A DNA stretch of 64,000 nt from Prevotella sp. S7-1-8 (GCF_000758925.1 NZ_JRNC01000009.1:62001-126000), one strand, 5' to 3'; positions 17,927 to 26,428 are shown, numbered from the stretch's first letter. The notes: generated from the letters alone by a model not told the origin. Translations and numbers: made by a program.

Positions 17927-18621
17927 AAACGAACACAAACTCATACACGATCATTTACTCGGCAATATTGGTCATCGTCGTGGCTTTCTTGTTGGCGTTT
18001 GTCTTTCAGATACTGAAACCCATGCAAGATGTCAACGTGGCGCTCGACCAGCAGAGACAAATACTATACTCGCTGAACATACGCGGTCTCGACGACAAAG
18101 CCGCCGCCGCCAAATACAAGGAGGTGGTGATGGCCGACCGCGTGATCGACGAGAACGGAAAAATCCTTGAGCGGGGCACGCGAGGCGGCACGCAAGCGGG
18201 CTTCAAACTGAACTCCGCGGATTACAAGGCGGGCCGGCTGGCTCTCTACGTGTGCAAGGTGAACGGCGAGACAAAATACGTGTTGCCTGTATACGGCATG
18301 GGATTGTGGGGCCCAATCAACGCTTTCGTGGCCCTGAACGATGACAAGAACACCGTCTATGGCGCCTATTTCAACCATGAGAGCGAGACAGCCGGGCTTG
18401 GCGCCGAGATCAAGGACAACCTGCGGTGGCAACAGCAATTCCAAGGCAAAAAAATATTCAAGCCCAAGACAAATGAAATCGGGCTTGCCGCGGTGAAGAA
18501 AATAGAAGACCCCGCCTCGCAGGTGGATGCCGTCACGGGAGCCACGCTAACCTCCAACGGCGTGAACGACATGTTCAAGGAGGGATTTGGAAAATACATG
18601 AAATTCTTAAAAGAAAAATAA
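17923..18621 (+). CDS. nqrC: Na+-NQR subunit C
   Basis: A 232-residue protein with one N-terminal membrane helix (residues ~10-32) and a periplasmic FMN-binding domain. The covalent FMN site is T208 in 'DAVTGATLTS', the flavinylation motif recognised by ApbE. 'NHESETAGLGAEI' is the other standard segment. NqrC passes electrons between NqrB/D/E centres. The start ATG overlaps the nqrB stop. ApbE, the flavin transferase, is not in this window. Length is a little below Vibrio NqrC (~257). Confidence 0.95.
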   Translation: MKTNTNSYTIIYSAILVIVVAFLLAFVFQILKPMQDVNVALDQQRQILYSLNIRGLDDKAAAAKYKEVVMADRVIDENGKILERGTRGGTQAGFKLNSADYKAGRLALYVCKVNGETKYVLPVYGMGLWGPINAFVALNDDKNTVYGAYFNHESETAGLGAEIKDNLRWQQQFQGKKIFKPKTNEIGLAAVKKIEDPASQVDAVTGATLTSNGVNDMFKEGFGKYMKFLKEK

Positions 18622-18627
18622 AAGGCT

Positions 18628-19260
18628 ATGGCATTATTCTCAAAACAAAATAAAGACGCGCTCGGCAAGCCACTCAACTTGGACAACCCCATTCTCGTCC
18701 AGGTACTGGGCATATGCTCGGCGCTGGCCGTCACCTCGCAATTGAAGCCCGCCATCGTGATGGGTCTCGCCGTGACGGTCATCACGGCATTCTCCAACGT
18801 GATCATCTCCATTATCAGAAAAACCATCCCCATGCGCATACGCATCATCGTACAATTGGTGGTCGTAGCCGCGCTCGTGACCATCGTGAGCCAAATGCTC
18901 AAGGCTTTCGCGTACGACGTGAGCGTGCAATTGTCGGTGTATGTGGGCCTGATCATCACCAACTGCATATTAATGGGGCGGCTGGAGGCTTTCGCCATGA
19001 TGAACAAGCCGTGGCCCAGCTTTCTTGATGGCATCGGCAACGGCTTGGGCTACGCCATGATATTGGTGATCGTGGGCGCCGCGCGCGAGTTGCTGGGGCG
19101 AGGGTCCCTGCTTGGTTTCCAAATATTGCCGGAGAGCCTCTACGACATGGGCTACGTGAACAATGGCATGATGACCATGCCGGCGATGGCTCTTGTATTG
19201 CTGGGATGCGTCATATGGGCGCACAGGGCTTACTTTTATAAAGAAGAGGGAAATAAATAA
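18628..19260 (+). CDS. nqrD: Na+-NQR subunit D
   Basis: A 210-residue membrane protein with about six helices; NqrD pairs with NqrE and holds an iron-sulfur centre between them inside the membrane. Family segments: '[34 protein letters not shown]', '[32 protein letters not shown]' and '[16 protein letters not shown]'. The first cysteine, in LGICSALAV, and that in TNCILMG are the ones expected to bind the cluster. It lies 6 bases after nqrC and 2 bases before nqrE. Confidence 0.95.
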   Translation: MALFSKQNKDALGKPLNLDNPILVQVLGICSALAVTSQLKPAIVMGLAVTVITAFSNVIISIIRKTIPMRIRIIVQLVVVAALVTIVSQMLKAFAYDVSVQLSVYVGLIITNCILMGRLEAFAMMNKPWPSFLDGIGNGLGYAMILVIVGAARELLGRGSLLGFQILPESLYDMGYVNNGMMTMPAMALVLLGCVIWAHRAYFYKEEGNK

Positions 19261-19262
19261 CT

Positions 19263-19871
19263 ATGGAACATCTCATTAATTTATTCTTCAGGTCCATCTT
19301 CGTGGACAACATGATATTCGCGTTTTTTCTTGGCATGTGCTCTTTCCTCGCCGTATCCAAGAACGTCAAGACGTCTTTCGGATTGGGCTTGGCCGTTACT
19401 TTCGTGCTGGTGGTGACCGTTCCCGTGGACTATCTCTTACAGACCAAAGTGCTCGATCCCATGGGGCTTTCGTATTTGAGTTTCATCCTTTTCATAGCCG
19501 TCATAGCTGGCATAGTGCAAATCGTGGAGATGGTGGTGGAACGATACTCGCCGTCACTCTACAACTCATTGGGAATATTCCTGCCGCTGATCGCCGTGAA
19601 CTGCGCCGTCATGGGCGCCTCACTGTTCATGCAGCAACGCATTAACATGGACCCGGCCAACTCGCAATACATAGGCTCCGTATGGGACGCCACTATCTAC
19701 GCCCTTGGCTCCGGGCTGGGCTGGTTGCTGTCTATCGTGCTGATGGGGGCCATCAGGGAGAAAATGGAATACAGCGACGTGCCCAAGCCATTGAGGGGAT
19801 TGGGTATCACATTTATTACGGTGGGACTCATGGCCATGGCCATGATGTGCTTCTCGGGACTCAAAATTTAG
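19263..19871 (+). CDS. nqrE: Na+-NQR subunit E
   Basis: A 202-residue membrane protein with about six helices, homologous to NqrD in inverted topology. Typical segments: '[34 protein letters not shown]', '[21 protein letters not shown]' and '[21 protein letters not shown]'. The cysteines in GMCSFLAV and VNCAVMG match the cluster ligands. Spacing to neighbours is 2 and 9 bases, so it is fully within the operon. Confidence 0.95.
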   Translation: MEHLINLFFRSIFVDNMIFAFFLGMCSFLAVSKNVKTSFGLGLAVTFVLVVTVPVDYLLQTKVLDPMGLSYLSFILFIAVIAGIVQIVEMVVERYSPSLYNSLGIFLPLIAVNCAVMGASLFMQQRINMDPANSQYIGSVWDATIYALGSGLGWLLSIVLMGAIREKMEYSDVPKPLRGLGITFITVGLMAMAMMCFSGLKI

Positions 19872-19880
19872 TTTTAAGAC

Positions 19881-21152
19881 ATGAATACGAGCTTTATATT
19901 AGGTAGCGTGGGGGTTTTCTTGGTGGTGATACTCCTGCTTGTCATTATCCTGCTGATAGCCAAGAAATATCTCAGTCCAAGCGGAAAGGTGACCATTACC
20001 ATCAACGACGACAAGGTTTTGGAGGTGCCACAAGGCGACAGCGTGATGACAACGCTCAACGCCAACGGCATATTTCTGCCATCAGCATGTGGCGGCAAGG
20101 CCAGTTGCGGACAATGCAAATGCCAAATATTGGAGGGTGGCGGCGAAATTCTCGACTCGGAGAAGCCTCACTTCACGCGCAAGCAAATCAAGGAAAACTG
20201 GCGGTTGGGATGCCAAGCCAAGGTGAAAGGCGACTTGAAAATAAAGATAGACAAGGCTATTCTCGGCGCCAAGGAATGGGAATGCGAGGTCATCTCAAAC
20301 AAAAACGTGTCTTCGTTCATCAAAGAATTCAAAGTGGCGCTCCCCCCCGGAGAGCACATGGACTTCATCCCAGGGTCTTACGCGCAAATCAAGATTCCGG
20401 CTTACAAATGCATAGACTATGACAAGGACTTCGACAAAGACCTTATTGGCGAGGAATACATAGGGGCTTGGAAAAAATTTAACCTGCTCTCATTAAAAGC
20501 GTCCAATCCCGAGCCTACCGTGCGCGCCTACTCCATGGCCAACTATCCAGCCGAGGGAAACATCATAACGCTGACCGTCAGGATAGCGTCCACACCGTTC
20601 TTGCCACGTCCGCAGATAGGTTTTCAAAATGTACCCACGGGCATTGGCTCGTCTTATATATTCAGCCTGAAACCGGGAGACAAAGTGATGATGAGCGGAC
20701 CGTTTGGTGATTTCCACCCACATTTCAACTCCAAGAGAGAGATGATATGGATTGGCGGCGGCGCTGGCATGGCGCCATTGCGCTCGCAAATCATGCACAT
20801 GACCAAGACGCTGCACACCACGGACAGGGAGATGCACTTCTTCTATGGCGCGCGCGCATTGGTGGAGGCATTCTTCTTGGAGGATTTCTGGGAGCTGGAA
20901 AGGGAGTTCCCCAATTTCCACTTCCACCTGTCGCTTGACCGCCCGGACCCGAAAGCTGACGAGGCCGGCGTGAAATATTACGCCGGATTTGCCGTGAACT
21001 GCGTGCGCGACACCTACTTGAAAGACCATGAGGCTCCCGAGGACTGTGAGTATTACCTCTGTGGGCCACCCATGCTCATCAACACGGTGACAACTTACTT
21101 AGACTCTTTGGGCGTGGAAAAAGAGAGTATCATGTTTGACAACTTCGGATAA
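19881..21152 (+). CDS. nqrF: Na+-NQR subunit F (NADH-oxidising)
   Basis: The 423-residue electron-entry subunit. One N-terminal membrane helix (residues ~6-28) is followed by a [2Fe-2S] ferredoxin domain with C70, C76, C79 and C111 (CX5CX2CX31C, in ACGGKASCGQCKC and GCQAK). Next come an FAD domain with 'RAYSMANYP' and an NADH domain with 'WIGGGAGMAPLRSQ' and 'YLCGPPMLI'. The C-terminus ends in a phenylalanine-containing 'MFDNFG', as in the family. Last gene of the operon; a strong hairpin follows. Confidence 0.96.
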   Translation: MNTSFILGSVGVFLVVILLLVIILLIAKKYLSPSGKVTITINDDKVLEVPQGDSVMTTLNANGIFLPSACGGKASCGQCKCQILEGGGEILDSEKPHFTRKQIKENWRLGCQAKVKGDLKIKIDKAILGAKEWECEVISNKNVSSFIKEFKVALPPGEHMDFIPGSYAQIKIPAYKCIDYDKDFDKDLIGEEYIGAWKKFNLLSLKASNPEPTVRAYSMANYPAEGNIITLTVRIASTPFLPRPQIGFQNVPTGIGSSYIFSLKPGDKVMMSGPFGDFHPHFNSKREMIWIGGGAGMAPLRSQIMHMTKTLHTTDREMHFFYGARALVEAFFLEDFWELEREFPNFHFHLSLDRPDPKADEAGVKYYAGFAVNCVRDTYLKDHEAPEDCEYYLCGPPMLINTVTTYLDSLGVEKESIMFDNFG

Positions 21153-21182
21153 GCGAAACACAATATCCACATTTTATCATGA

Positions 21183-21227
21183 AACAAGCCCGGCTCGCGG
21201 CCTCCATGGCGCGCGGTCGGGCTTGTT
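21183..21227 (+). terminator. hairpin after nqrF
   Basis: AACAAGCCCG at 21183-21192 pairs perfectly with CGGGCTTGTT at 21218-21227, 31 bases after the nqrF stop; the loop has further G/C pairing. There is no T-run, so it may act as a 3' stabiliser or a weak terminator. Confidence 0.6.
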
Positions 21228-21402
21228 CCACAAGGTTATGACAAACGCGCAAGCGTGGGGCATCGCCACGCGTGGGGCGTTGGCAGGACGGCCAAAGTAA
21301 ATTCTTTTACGCGCGCCCATTTCACGACAAGCCATCTCACAAACCTTTTCGACGAAAAACACGGGCACGGGGAAATGGCGCCCTGCCACACCGGGATAAC
21401 GA
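21228..21402. other. gap between convergent units, no gene seen
   Basis: Between the two hairpins at the end of nqr and of the opposing DUF4270 unit. A GCGTGG/CCACGC mini-hairpin lies near 21250-21270. No convincing reading frame on either strand. Confidence 0.5.
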
Positions 21403-21447
21403 GAAGCTCCCGAAACGCCTCATGCAAAGAGGAGTTTCGGGAGCTTC
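21403..21447 (-). terminator. strong hairpin ending the DUF4270 unit
   Basis: GAAGCTCCCGAAAC at 21403-21416 pairs perfectly with GTTTCGGGAGCTTC at 21434-21447, and CCTC/GAGG in the loop extends the stem. It lies 8 bases past the stop of the small gene at 21455. Only scattered T residues follow on the minus strand. Confidence 0.65.
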
Positions 21448-21454
21448 AAGCATG

Positions 21455-21583
21455 TCATAGACTTTCATCGGCCGGCCTCTCAAGCTCGCGCTTTACCTTG
21501 GGCATGCGCTTCTTGTTTCTTAGCCACGCGGCCTTGCGCGCCTCATAGTCTTGCCGGCGTTTCTCAAGGAAATTGTCTGCCAT
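21455..21583 (-). CDS. 42-residue basic small protein
   Basis: An ATG-to-TGA frame of 42 codons. The product begins MADNFLEKRRQDYEARKAAW and continues with LRNKKRMPKVKRELERP before an acidic end. It is very rich in Arg and Lys, and the first half reads as a charged helix. The ATG shares its A with the TGA stop of the DUF4270 gene (TGATG), so translation is coupled, and a strong hairpin follows the stop directly. I recall short Bacteroidota proteins with MADN-LEK starts, but assign no function. A chance frame is possible, though the coupling and hairpin placement argue against it. Confidence 0.6.
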   Translation of the reverse strand: MADNFLEKRRQDYEARKAAWLRNKKRMPKVKRELERPADESL

Positions 21584-23109
21584 CACTTTATCCTGCTATA
21601 AATGACATCAACCTTGATAGGGCTGTCATGGCTGGTTCCCTTGACCAATCTCGTACTTGTCAACGACATGTCATTGCTCACCTTGGTAATAACGGTCTGT
21701 GTCTTGTTGTCATAGGCCGACGTGGTGGTCGTGGTGGACAATGAGACAGGAACGAGAGCCACCTTGTTCCAATTGGCCGACCTGTCCTTGGAATGATACA
21801 TCGCCGAGATCAGGCTCGCGATGTTATGGAAAGTGTAACCATTGTTGGCGGAAACTCCACCTCCCACGTTCTTATACGAAGCTAAATAGGTGACCTTGTT
21901 GTCGTGCAACGTGTTTTTCTCGAAAAAAGAGCGTAGGGCATTGACAGGCACCATCAGCACGTTTTGGGGTATAGCGAAATCGTATTTTGACCCAACCTTG
22001 TTGTTCATACGAGACACTACAACCTTGGCGGAAACGATGGAATCTTGCTCATGGCCTTTCATAATCTCCTCAACAGGCAGCGTAAGTTCCGTGAAAATGC
22101 CTGACGGCGATTTGAGATACGTGCAACTTTGGTCCGCGACCAATTCGTCGATGGTGGCCTTGTCGTTTGTGATCGTTGTCGCTTGCAGCACCTCCTCGGT
22201 ACCCCAAAATATCGTCACGCGGTTGTAGACAGTATCCTTGTAGTGCGTAACGGCGTTGCCATTCGTTTTTACGACGTATGGCTTTTTTGTCATATACTTA
22301 TAGTAAACATTGAGTTGAGACGACGTGACCGTAGCCATATTGCCCAATCCACTCTTTATCTTGAAGAAGAAACCGGGAACCACATGATTCCTGAAAGTGT
22401 AGGAGTTTTTGAAATATTCGGGGTGATCGTAATAGCTTTGCAGCACATAAGAGCCATAGTTGTTAAACCTCTTGCCATCCTTGGATGTGTAAGCCCCATT
22501 GAGCGACACGGTGATAAAGGGCAGGTATGCGTTAGAGTCGCGTTTGGATTGGGGAATATTGTAGTCGGTTAAATTGTACACTTTATCTTGCCGAATACCG
22601 TCCTTTCGAACAAATCCCTCTTTAATCGGGTCGAAATCACTATAGTAAAGTCGGTTCTCGTTCATCGTTTTCCCCATCTCGTAGGCCGTGAGCTTCATGC
22701 TTTGTCTCTTGTCGCCATAGTAATTGTCGTATATCAGCCTAATCTCGCACGAGTCCACCTTGACAGTTCCTTTCTTCCCCAGCACCTCTTTGCCGTTGGC
22801 GTCATAGGTGACAAGGCTGTCTATCGGAGGTATCGCGTTGTTGTTGATATAATTGAATTGCGTCATGAAGTCGCCCGTGATATAGGCGCCGGTTTCCGGA
22901 TCGCGAACCTTGCCCAAATATCCCGTTACGTTACGGGAAAGAACGGAGCCAGCCTTTACCGAGTTACTTGCAATATCAAACGATGCCGTCTCTATCGAAA
23001 CGCCCTTGTTTCCCTCTATCAAAGAAGAACCGATACTGTCCGTAGAATCGTCGCAAGCCGCGAAAAAAGCACACGCAAGCGCGATTCCCACTATAAACTT
23101 CGTGTTCAT
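21583..23109 (-). CDS. DUF4270 family lipoprotein
   Basis: A 508-residue exported protein. MNTKFIVGIALACAFFAAC is a lipoprotein signal with cysteine 19. The mature part fits DUF4270: 'CDDSTDSIGSSLIEGNKGVSIETASFDI', 'RNVTGYLGKVRDPETGAYITGDFMTQF' and later 'SCTYLKSPSGIFTELTLPVEEI'. DUF4270 proteins are found across Bacteroidota and resemble beta-rich surface lipoproteins; their function is not settled. The gene is 53 bases downstream of the glycogen synthase-like gene, a pairing I recall from Bacteroides and Prevotella. The last codons run into the 42-residue gene. Confidence 0.85.
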   Translation of the reverse strand: MNTKFIVGIALACAFFAACDDSTDSIGSSLIEGNKGVSIETASFDIASNSVKAGSVLSRNVTGYLGKVRDPETGAYITGDFMTQFNYINNNAIPPIDSLVTYDANGKEVLGKKGTVKVDSCEIRLIYDNYYGDKRQSMKLTAYEMGKTMNENRLYYSDFDPIKEGFVRKDGIRQDKVYNLTDYNIPQSKRDSNAYLPFITVSLNGAYTSKDGKRFNNYGSYVLQSYYDHPEYFKNSYTFRNHVVPGFFFKIKSGLGNMATVTSSQLNVYYKYMTKKPYVVKTNGNAVTHYKDTVYNRVTIFWGTEEVLQATTITNDKATIDELVADQSCTYLKSPSGIFTELTLPVEEIMKGHEQDSIVSAKVVVSRMNNKVGSKYDFAIPQNVLMVPVNALRSFFEKNTLHDNKVTYLASYKNVGGGVSANNGYTFHNIASLISAMYHSKDRSANWNKVALVPVSLSTTTTTSAYDNKTQTVITKVSNDMSLTSTRLVKGTSHDSPIKVDVIYSRIK

Positions 23110-23162
23110 GTATGTGAAGTGTATTGAATTGTTATACTTGTAAATAAGGTATAAAGGCTATC

Positions 23163-23969
23163 TTACAAGAGTTTGTCGTAGAATGCGTTGTAGGCCGACG
23201 CGTAGTCTTCTCCTGGATACTCCAAGAATGGCAGTTTCTTATCCTTGGCATAATTCATAAGATTGAGATTTACGTCTTGGCCAGCCTCTATGACGGCGTC
23301 ACTGTAATCGATCGCCATTTTGCCCAATTCCATGAAATCAAATTTTTCCGAGTAAGGTTCAAGCAGGTCTGGTTTAACATCCCTAAATTCCACACAGCGT
23401 TTGAAATTATCGCCCAATGAGGTTTTAAGCTGATTGTGAAAGAGCGAGGTGACCACCTTGGTGTTTGCAAAAGAAGGGTCCTCATGGTATGCCTTTTTGA
23501 TATAAAGTGGCACCACGGCGGCCATCCAGCCTTGGCATTGGACGATGTCCGGCGTCCACCTCAACTTCTTGACCGTTTCCAGCACGCCACGCGCGAAAAA
23601 GATGGCGCGCTCCCCATTGTCGGGATATTCGGCGCCGGACTCATCCTCCGTCATGGCTTGACGCCTGATGAAATAATCTTCATTGTCAATAAAATATACT
23701 TGAAGTCGAGAAACAGGGATGCTTGCCACTTTGATGATCAATGGGTGATCGGTGTCATCAATGATAAGATTCATGCCAGAAAGCCGGATTACTTCGTGCA
23801 ATTGTCCGCGACGCTCATTAATCGATCCCCATTTGGGCATAAACGTACGAATTTCCAATCCCCTTTCTTGCATCCTCTCAGGCAGCTCCTTTCCCATTAT
23901 CGACAATTCAGACTCTGGAACGTATGGAGTGATCTCCTGATTGATGAACAAAACCCTTTTTTTAGCCAT
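23163..23969 (-). CDS. glycogen/starch synthase, GT5 catalytic N-domain only
   Basis: A 268-residue protein matching the N-terminal Rossmann half of GT5 glycogen synthases: 'VLFINQEITPYVPESELSIMGKELPERMQERGLEIRTFMPKWGSINERRGQLHEVIRL', then 'YFIDNEDYF' and 'PDIVQCQGWMAAVVPLYIKKAY'. Full GlgA is about 480 residues; the second half with the ADP-glucose site is absent. The usual KxGGL start motif is not present either: 'VPESELSIMGKELPERM' stands where family members have a GGLADV-like segment. The same short form is known to me from other Bacteroidota, so it is probably not a broken gene. Its activity is open. Preceded by a -7 box. Confidence 0.8.
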   Translation of the reverse strand: MAKKRVLFINQEITPYVPESELSIMGKELPERMQERGLEIRTFMPKWGSINERRGQLHEVIRLSGMNLIIDDTDHPLIIKVASIPVSRLQVYFIDNEDYFIRRQAMTEDESGAEYPDNGERAIFFARGVLETVKKLRWTPDIVQCQGWMAAVVPLYIKKAYHEDPSFANTKVVTSLFHNQLKTSLGDNFKRCVEFRDVKPDLLEPYSEKFDFMELGKMAIDYSDAVIEAGQDVNLNLMNYAKDKKLPFLEYPGEDYASAYNAFYDKLL

Positions 23970-24001
23970 TGTGCATTTATCCTAAGTTAATATACTGTTT
24001 G

Positions 24002-24009
24002 CAAAGGTA
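24002..24009 (-). promoter_or_regulatory. -7 box of the glycogen synthase-like gene
   Basis: TACCTTTG followed by GC on the minus strand, 32 bases before the ATG at 23969. A good TAnnTTTG match; the -33 region is weak. Confidence 0.6.
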
Positions 24010-24084
24010 CGAAATATAATTGAAGAAACACTTGATTTTGCATGATTTCATACTAAACCGAGCGTTTTGCCCTTCTGCGCAACG

Positions 24085-24144
24085 CCGAAAAAAGGCTTGG
24101 GCGCAGGCCTGGCAAATATTGTCCAGACCTTCCGCCCAAGCCTT
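24085..24144 (-). terminator. Rho-independent terminator of the decarboxylase cluster
   Basis: AAGGCTTGGGCG (24092-24103) and CGCCCAAGCCTT (24133-24144) form a 12-bp perfect stem; the loop holds a second stem (AGGCCTGG with CCAGACCT). On the minus strand the stem is followed directly by a T-run. It lies about 45 bases past the biotin-carrier stop. Confidence 0.85.
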
Positions 24145-24187
24145 GTCTTGGTTTCCGCGATAGCTTCGGAAATTGTCGGCTACGCGA

Positions 24188-24625
24188 TTATTCCACAACG
24201 ACAAGCGCGTCGTCTTCCATCACGCTCTGCCCCACTTTCACACAAATGGCGGTGACCTTGCCGTCTTTTTCCGATTCGATGTTATTTGCCATCTTCATGG
24301 CCTCAAGCACCAGCAGCGCGTCGCCCGCGTGAACCTCGTCGCCCACGTTAACGTTGATGGCGGTTATGGTGCCTGGCAAAGGCGCTTTCACGGCGTTGGC
24401 CGTGTCAACATTTGCCGTAGATCCGGTGTTGGCGTCCGCATCGGAATCCTCCGCCACGGGTTTGCCCAATTCGACCTTTTTCTTTTCGGGCTCGGCGGGT
24501 TTTTCAATTCCCACCTCATAAGCCTCGCCATTGACCGTCACATTGGCCAAGCAGGTCTCTTCGTTAATGTCACCAATCTCGACCGCGTATTCCTTTCCGT
24601 CGATAGTATATTTAAATGCTTTCAT
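24188..24625 (-). CDS. biotin carboxyl carrier protein (decarboxylase-type)
   Basis: A 145-residue biotinyl protein. The C-terminal ~75 residues form the biotinyl/lipoyl domain; K111 in 'LEAMKMANN' is the biotin attachment lysine. It is preceded by an Ala/Pro/Thr-rich linker (residues ~42-80) and an N-terminal segment 'MKAFKYTIDGKEYAVEIGDI' typical of carriers of methylmalonyl-CoA/oxaloacetate decarboxylases. It would receive CO2 from the carboxyltransferase encoded at 24818. The gene lies 6 bases after the small OadG-tail gene and ends at a strong terminator, so the operon finishes here. Confidence 0.9.
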   Translation of the reverse strand: MKAFKYTIDGKEYAVEIGDINEETCLANVTVNGEAYEVGIEKPAEPEKKKVELGKPVAEDSDADANTGSTANVDTANAVKAPLPGTITAINVNVGDEVHAGDALLVLEAMKMANNIESEKDGKVTAICVKVGQSVMEDDALVVVE

Positions 24626-24631
24626 ATTCTT

Positions 24632-24787
24632 TTATGGTTTTGAGGTGAATGATAGAAATTTGGCGTTCCACATCGTCTGCTTTGGCTTGATGGTAATGAC
24701 GCCGGGCTCCCTGTCATGCACGTTGTTTCCCTGATACTCATAGAGTGCCATGGCTATGGCAGCATAGATATTTTTATCCATAATCAT
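24632..24787 (-). CDS. 51-residue protein resembling the C-terminal tail of OadG
   Basis: An ATG-to-TAA frame of 51 codons (49 from the second Met). The product contains 'NIYAAIAMALYEYQGNNVHD' and ends 'PKQTMWNAKFLSFTSKP'. This resembles the cytoplasmic tail of Bacteroidota OadG proteins: an 'IAAIAxALY' helix, an 'NxVHDxE' stretch, an ITI strand and a terminal 'W..K' segment. OadG normally also has an N-terminal membrane helix, which is absent here. It sits between the carboxyltransferase and the biotin carrier, where oadG belongs, 30 bases after one and 6 before the other. It probably links the soluble subunits. The identification is by resemblance only. Confidence 0.7.
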   Translation of the reverse strand: MIMDKNIYAAIAMALYEYQGNNVHDREPGVITIKPKQTMWNAKFLSFTSKP

Positions 24788-24817
24788 TGTTTCTTTATGA
24801 TGGTGTTTCCACGTTTG

Positions 24818-26383
24818 TCACATAGGCATGCAACCATGCTTCTTGTTAGGAAGCCCCTGTCGCTTGCTGGCCAACTGCGCCAAAGCGCGGCATATGCGGA
24901 AACGCGTGTTGCGAGGCTCTATCACGTCGTCTATATAGCCAAACTGGGCCGCTTGGTACGGATTGGCAAAAGTCTCCGTGTATTCGTCCTCTTTTTCCGC
25001 AAGAAAAGCTTTCACGTCACCACCTTCTTCCTTAATTTTCTTGGCTTCCTTGCCATTCAGCACCGCCACGGCGCCAGAGGCGCCCATCACGGCAATCTCT
25101 GCCGTTGGCCAAGCGAAATTCAAGTCGGCGCGGAGCTGCTTACACCCCATCACTATGTGCGAGCCACCATAGCTCTTGCGCAGGTTGATGGTGACCTTGG
25201 GAACAGTGGCCTCACCGTAAGCGAAAAGCAATTGGGCGCCGTGAAGGATCACAGCGTTGTATTCCTGTCCCGTCCCAGGCAAGAAACCGGGCACGTCAAC
25301 AAGGCTCACGATGGGGATGTTAAAGGCATCGCAAAAACGCACGAAGCGAGCGCCTTTCCTACTTGCGTTCACGTCAAGCACACCCGCGTAAGCCGAAGGC
25401 TGGTTAGCCACAATACCCACACTTTGGCCATTAAAACGAGCGAAGCCCGTAATGATATTCTTGGCGAACTTGGGCTGTACCTCGAAAAACTCGCCATTGT
25501 CCGTCAAAGCCGTTATCACCTTGTACATGTCATACGCCTTGTTGGGGTCGTCTGGCAAAATATCGTTGAGCAAGTCTTCCTTGCGGTCTATGGGATCGGT
25601 GCACTCTACACGCGGAGCCTCTTCCATGTTGTTGGACGGAATATAGCTCAACAGCATCTTGAGCATTTCCATGGCCTCCTCCTCGGTCTTGGCCGTGAAG
25701 CTCGTCACGCCACTCTTGGTGGCGTGCACGCTGGCACCGCCGAGGTGCTCGGAGTCTATTTCTTCGCCCGTTACGGTTTTCACCACTTTCGGGCCAGTGA
25801 GAAACATGTAGCTGGTACCCTCCAACATCATGACAAAATCGGTGAGCGCCGGTGAGTAAACCGCGCCGCCGGCACATGGACCGAGAATGGCGCTAATCTG
25901 CGGAATGACACCCGAGGCCAATATATTGCGCTCGAATATCTCGCCATATCCAGCCAAAGCGGATATTCCCTCTTGTATTCGCGCTCCGCCGGAGTCGTTC
26001 ATGCAGATCATGGGCGCGCCGTTTTGCATAGCCATGTCCATCACCTTGCAAATTTTCTGCGCCATCGTCTCAGACAGCGAGCCGCCATTGACCGTAAAGT
26101 CTTGCGCGTACAGATAGACCAACCGACCATCAATGGTGGCAGAACCGGTCACGACACCATCGCCGAGAAACTGCTTCTTCTCCATGCCAAAGTTGTGACA
26201 GCGATGAAGCTTGAACATGTCATACTCCTCAAAACTTCCTTTATCCACGAGCATCTCAATGCGCTCGCGGGCTGTATATTTGCCACGTGCATGCTGTTTC
26301 TCGATGGCTTTCTCGCCACCACCGAGACGAGCTTTCTCGCGTTTGGCTACAAGCTCTTTAATTTTTTCAGTTTGCTTACTCAT
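24818..26383 (-). CDS. mmdA: acyl-CoA carboxyltransferase, methylmalonyl-CoA decarboxylase alpha / propionyl-CoA carboxylase beta type
   Basis: A 521-residue carboxyltransferase of the crotonase fold. I place the start at ATG 26383 (MSKQTEKIKELVAKREKARL), which matches the family; the 40 extra residues of the longer frame lie across the promoter. N-half signature: 'MICMNDSGGARIQEGISALAGYGEIF' and 'GPCAGGAVYSPALTDF'. C-half: 'VDVPGFLPGTGQEYNAVILHGAQLLFAYGEATVPKVTINLRKSYGGSHIVM'. It moves CO2 between an acyl-CoA (methylmalonyl-CoA is most likely) and biotin on the carrier protein. In this phylum the complex works in the succinate-propionate route. The membrane Na+-pumping beta subunit is not encoded nearby. 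Confidence 0.92.
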   Translation of the reverse strand: MSKQTEKIKELVAKREKARLGGGEKAIEKQHARGKYTARERIEMLVDKGSFEEYDMFKLHRCHNFGMEKKQFLGDGVVTGSATIDGRLVYLYAQDFTVNGGSLSETMAQKICKVMDMAMQNGAPMICMNDSGGARIQEGISALAGYGEIFERNILASGVIPQISAILGPCAGGAVYSPALTDFVMMLEGTSYMFLTGPKVVKTVTGEEIDSEHLGGASVHATKSGVTSFTAKTEEEAMEMLKMLLSYIPSNNMEEAPRVECTDPIDRKEDLLNDILPDDPNKAYDMYKVITALTDNGEFFEVQPKFAKNIITGFARFNGQSVGIVANQPSAYAGVLDVNASRKGARFVRFCDAFNIPIVSLVDVPGFLPGTGQEYNAVILHGAQLLFAYGEATVPKVTINLRKSYGGSHIVMGCKQLRADLNFAWPTAEIAVMGASGAVAVLNGKEAKKIKEEGGDVKAFLAEKEDEYTETFANPYQAAQFGYIDDVIEPRNTRFRICRALAQLASKRQGLPNKKHGCMPM

Positions 26384-26420
26384 AATATGTCTTGTTGTTG
26401 CTTTAATTACAGATAGATTG

Positions 26421-26428
26421 CAAAAGTA
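26421..26428 (-). promoter_or_regulatory. -7 box of the decarboxylase cluster
   Basis: TACTTTTG on the minus strand followed by C, 37 bases before the mmdA ATG. A good TAnnTTTG match; no clear -33. Confidence 0.6.
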
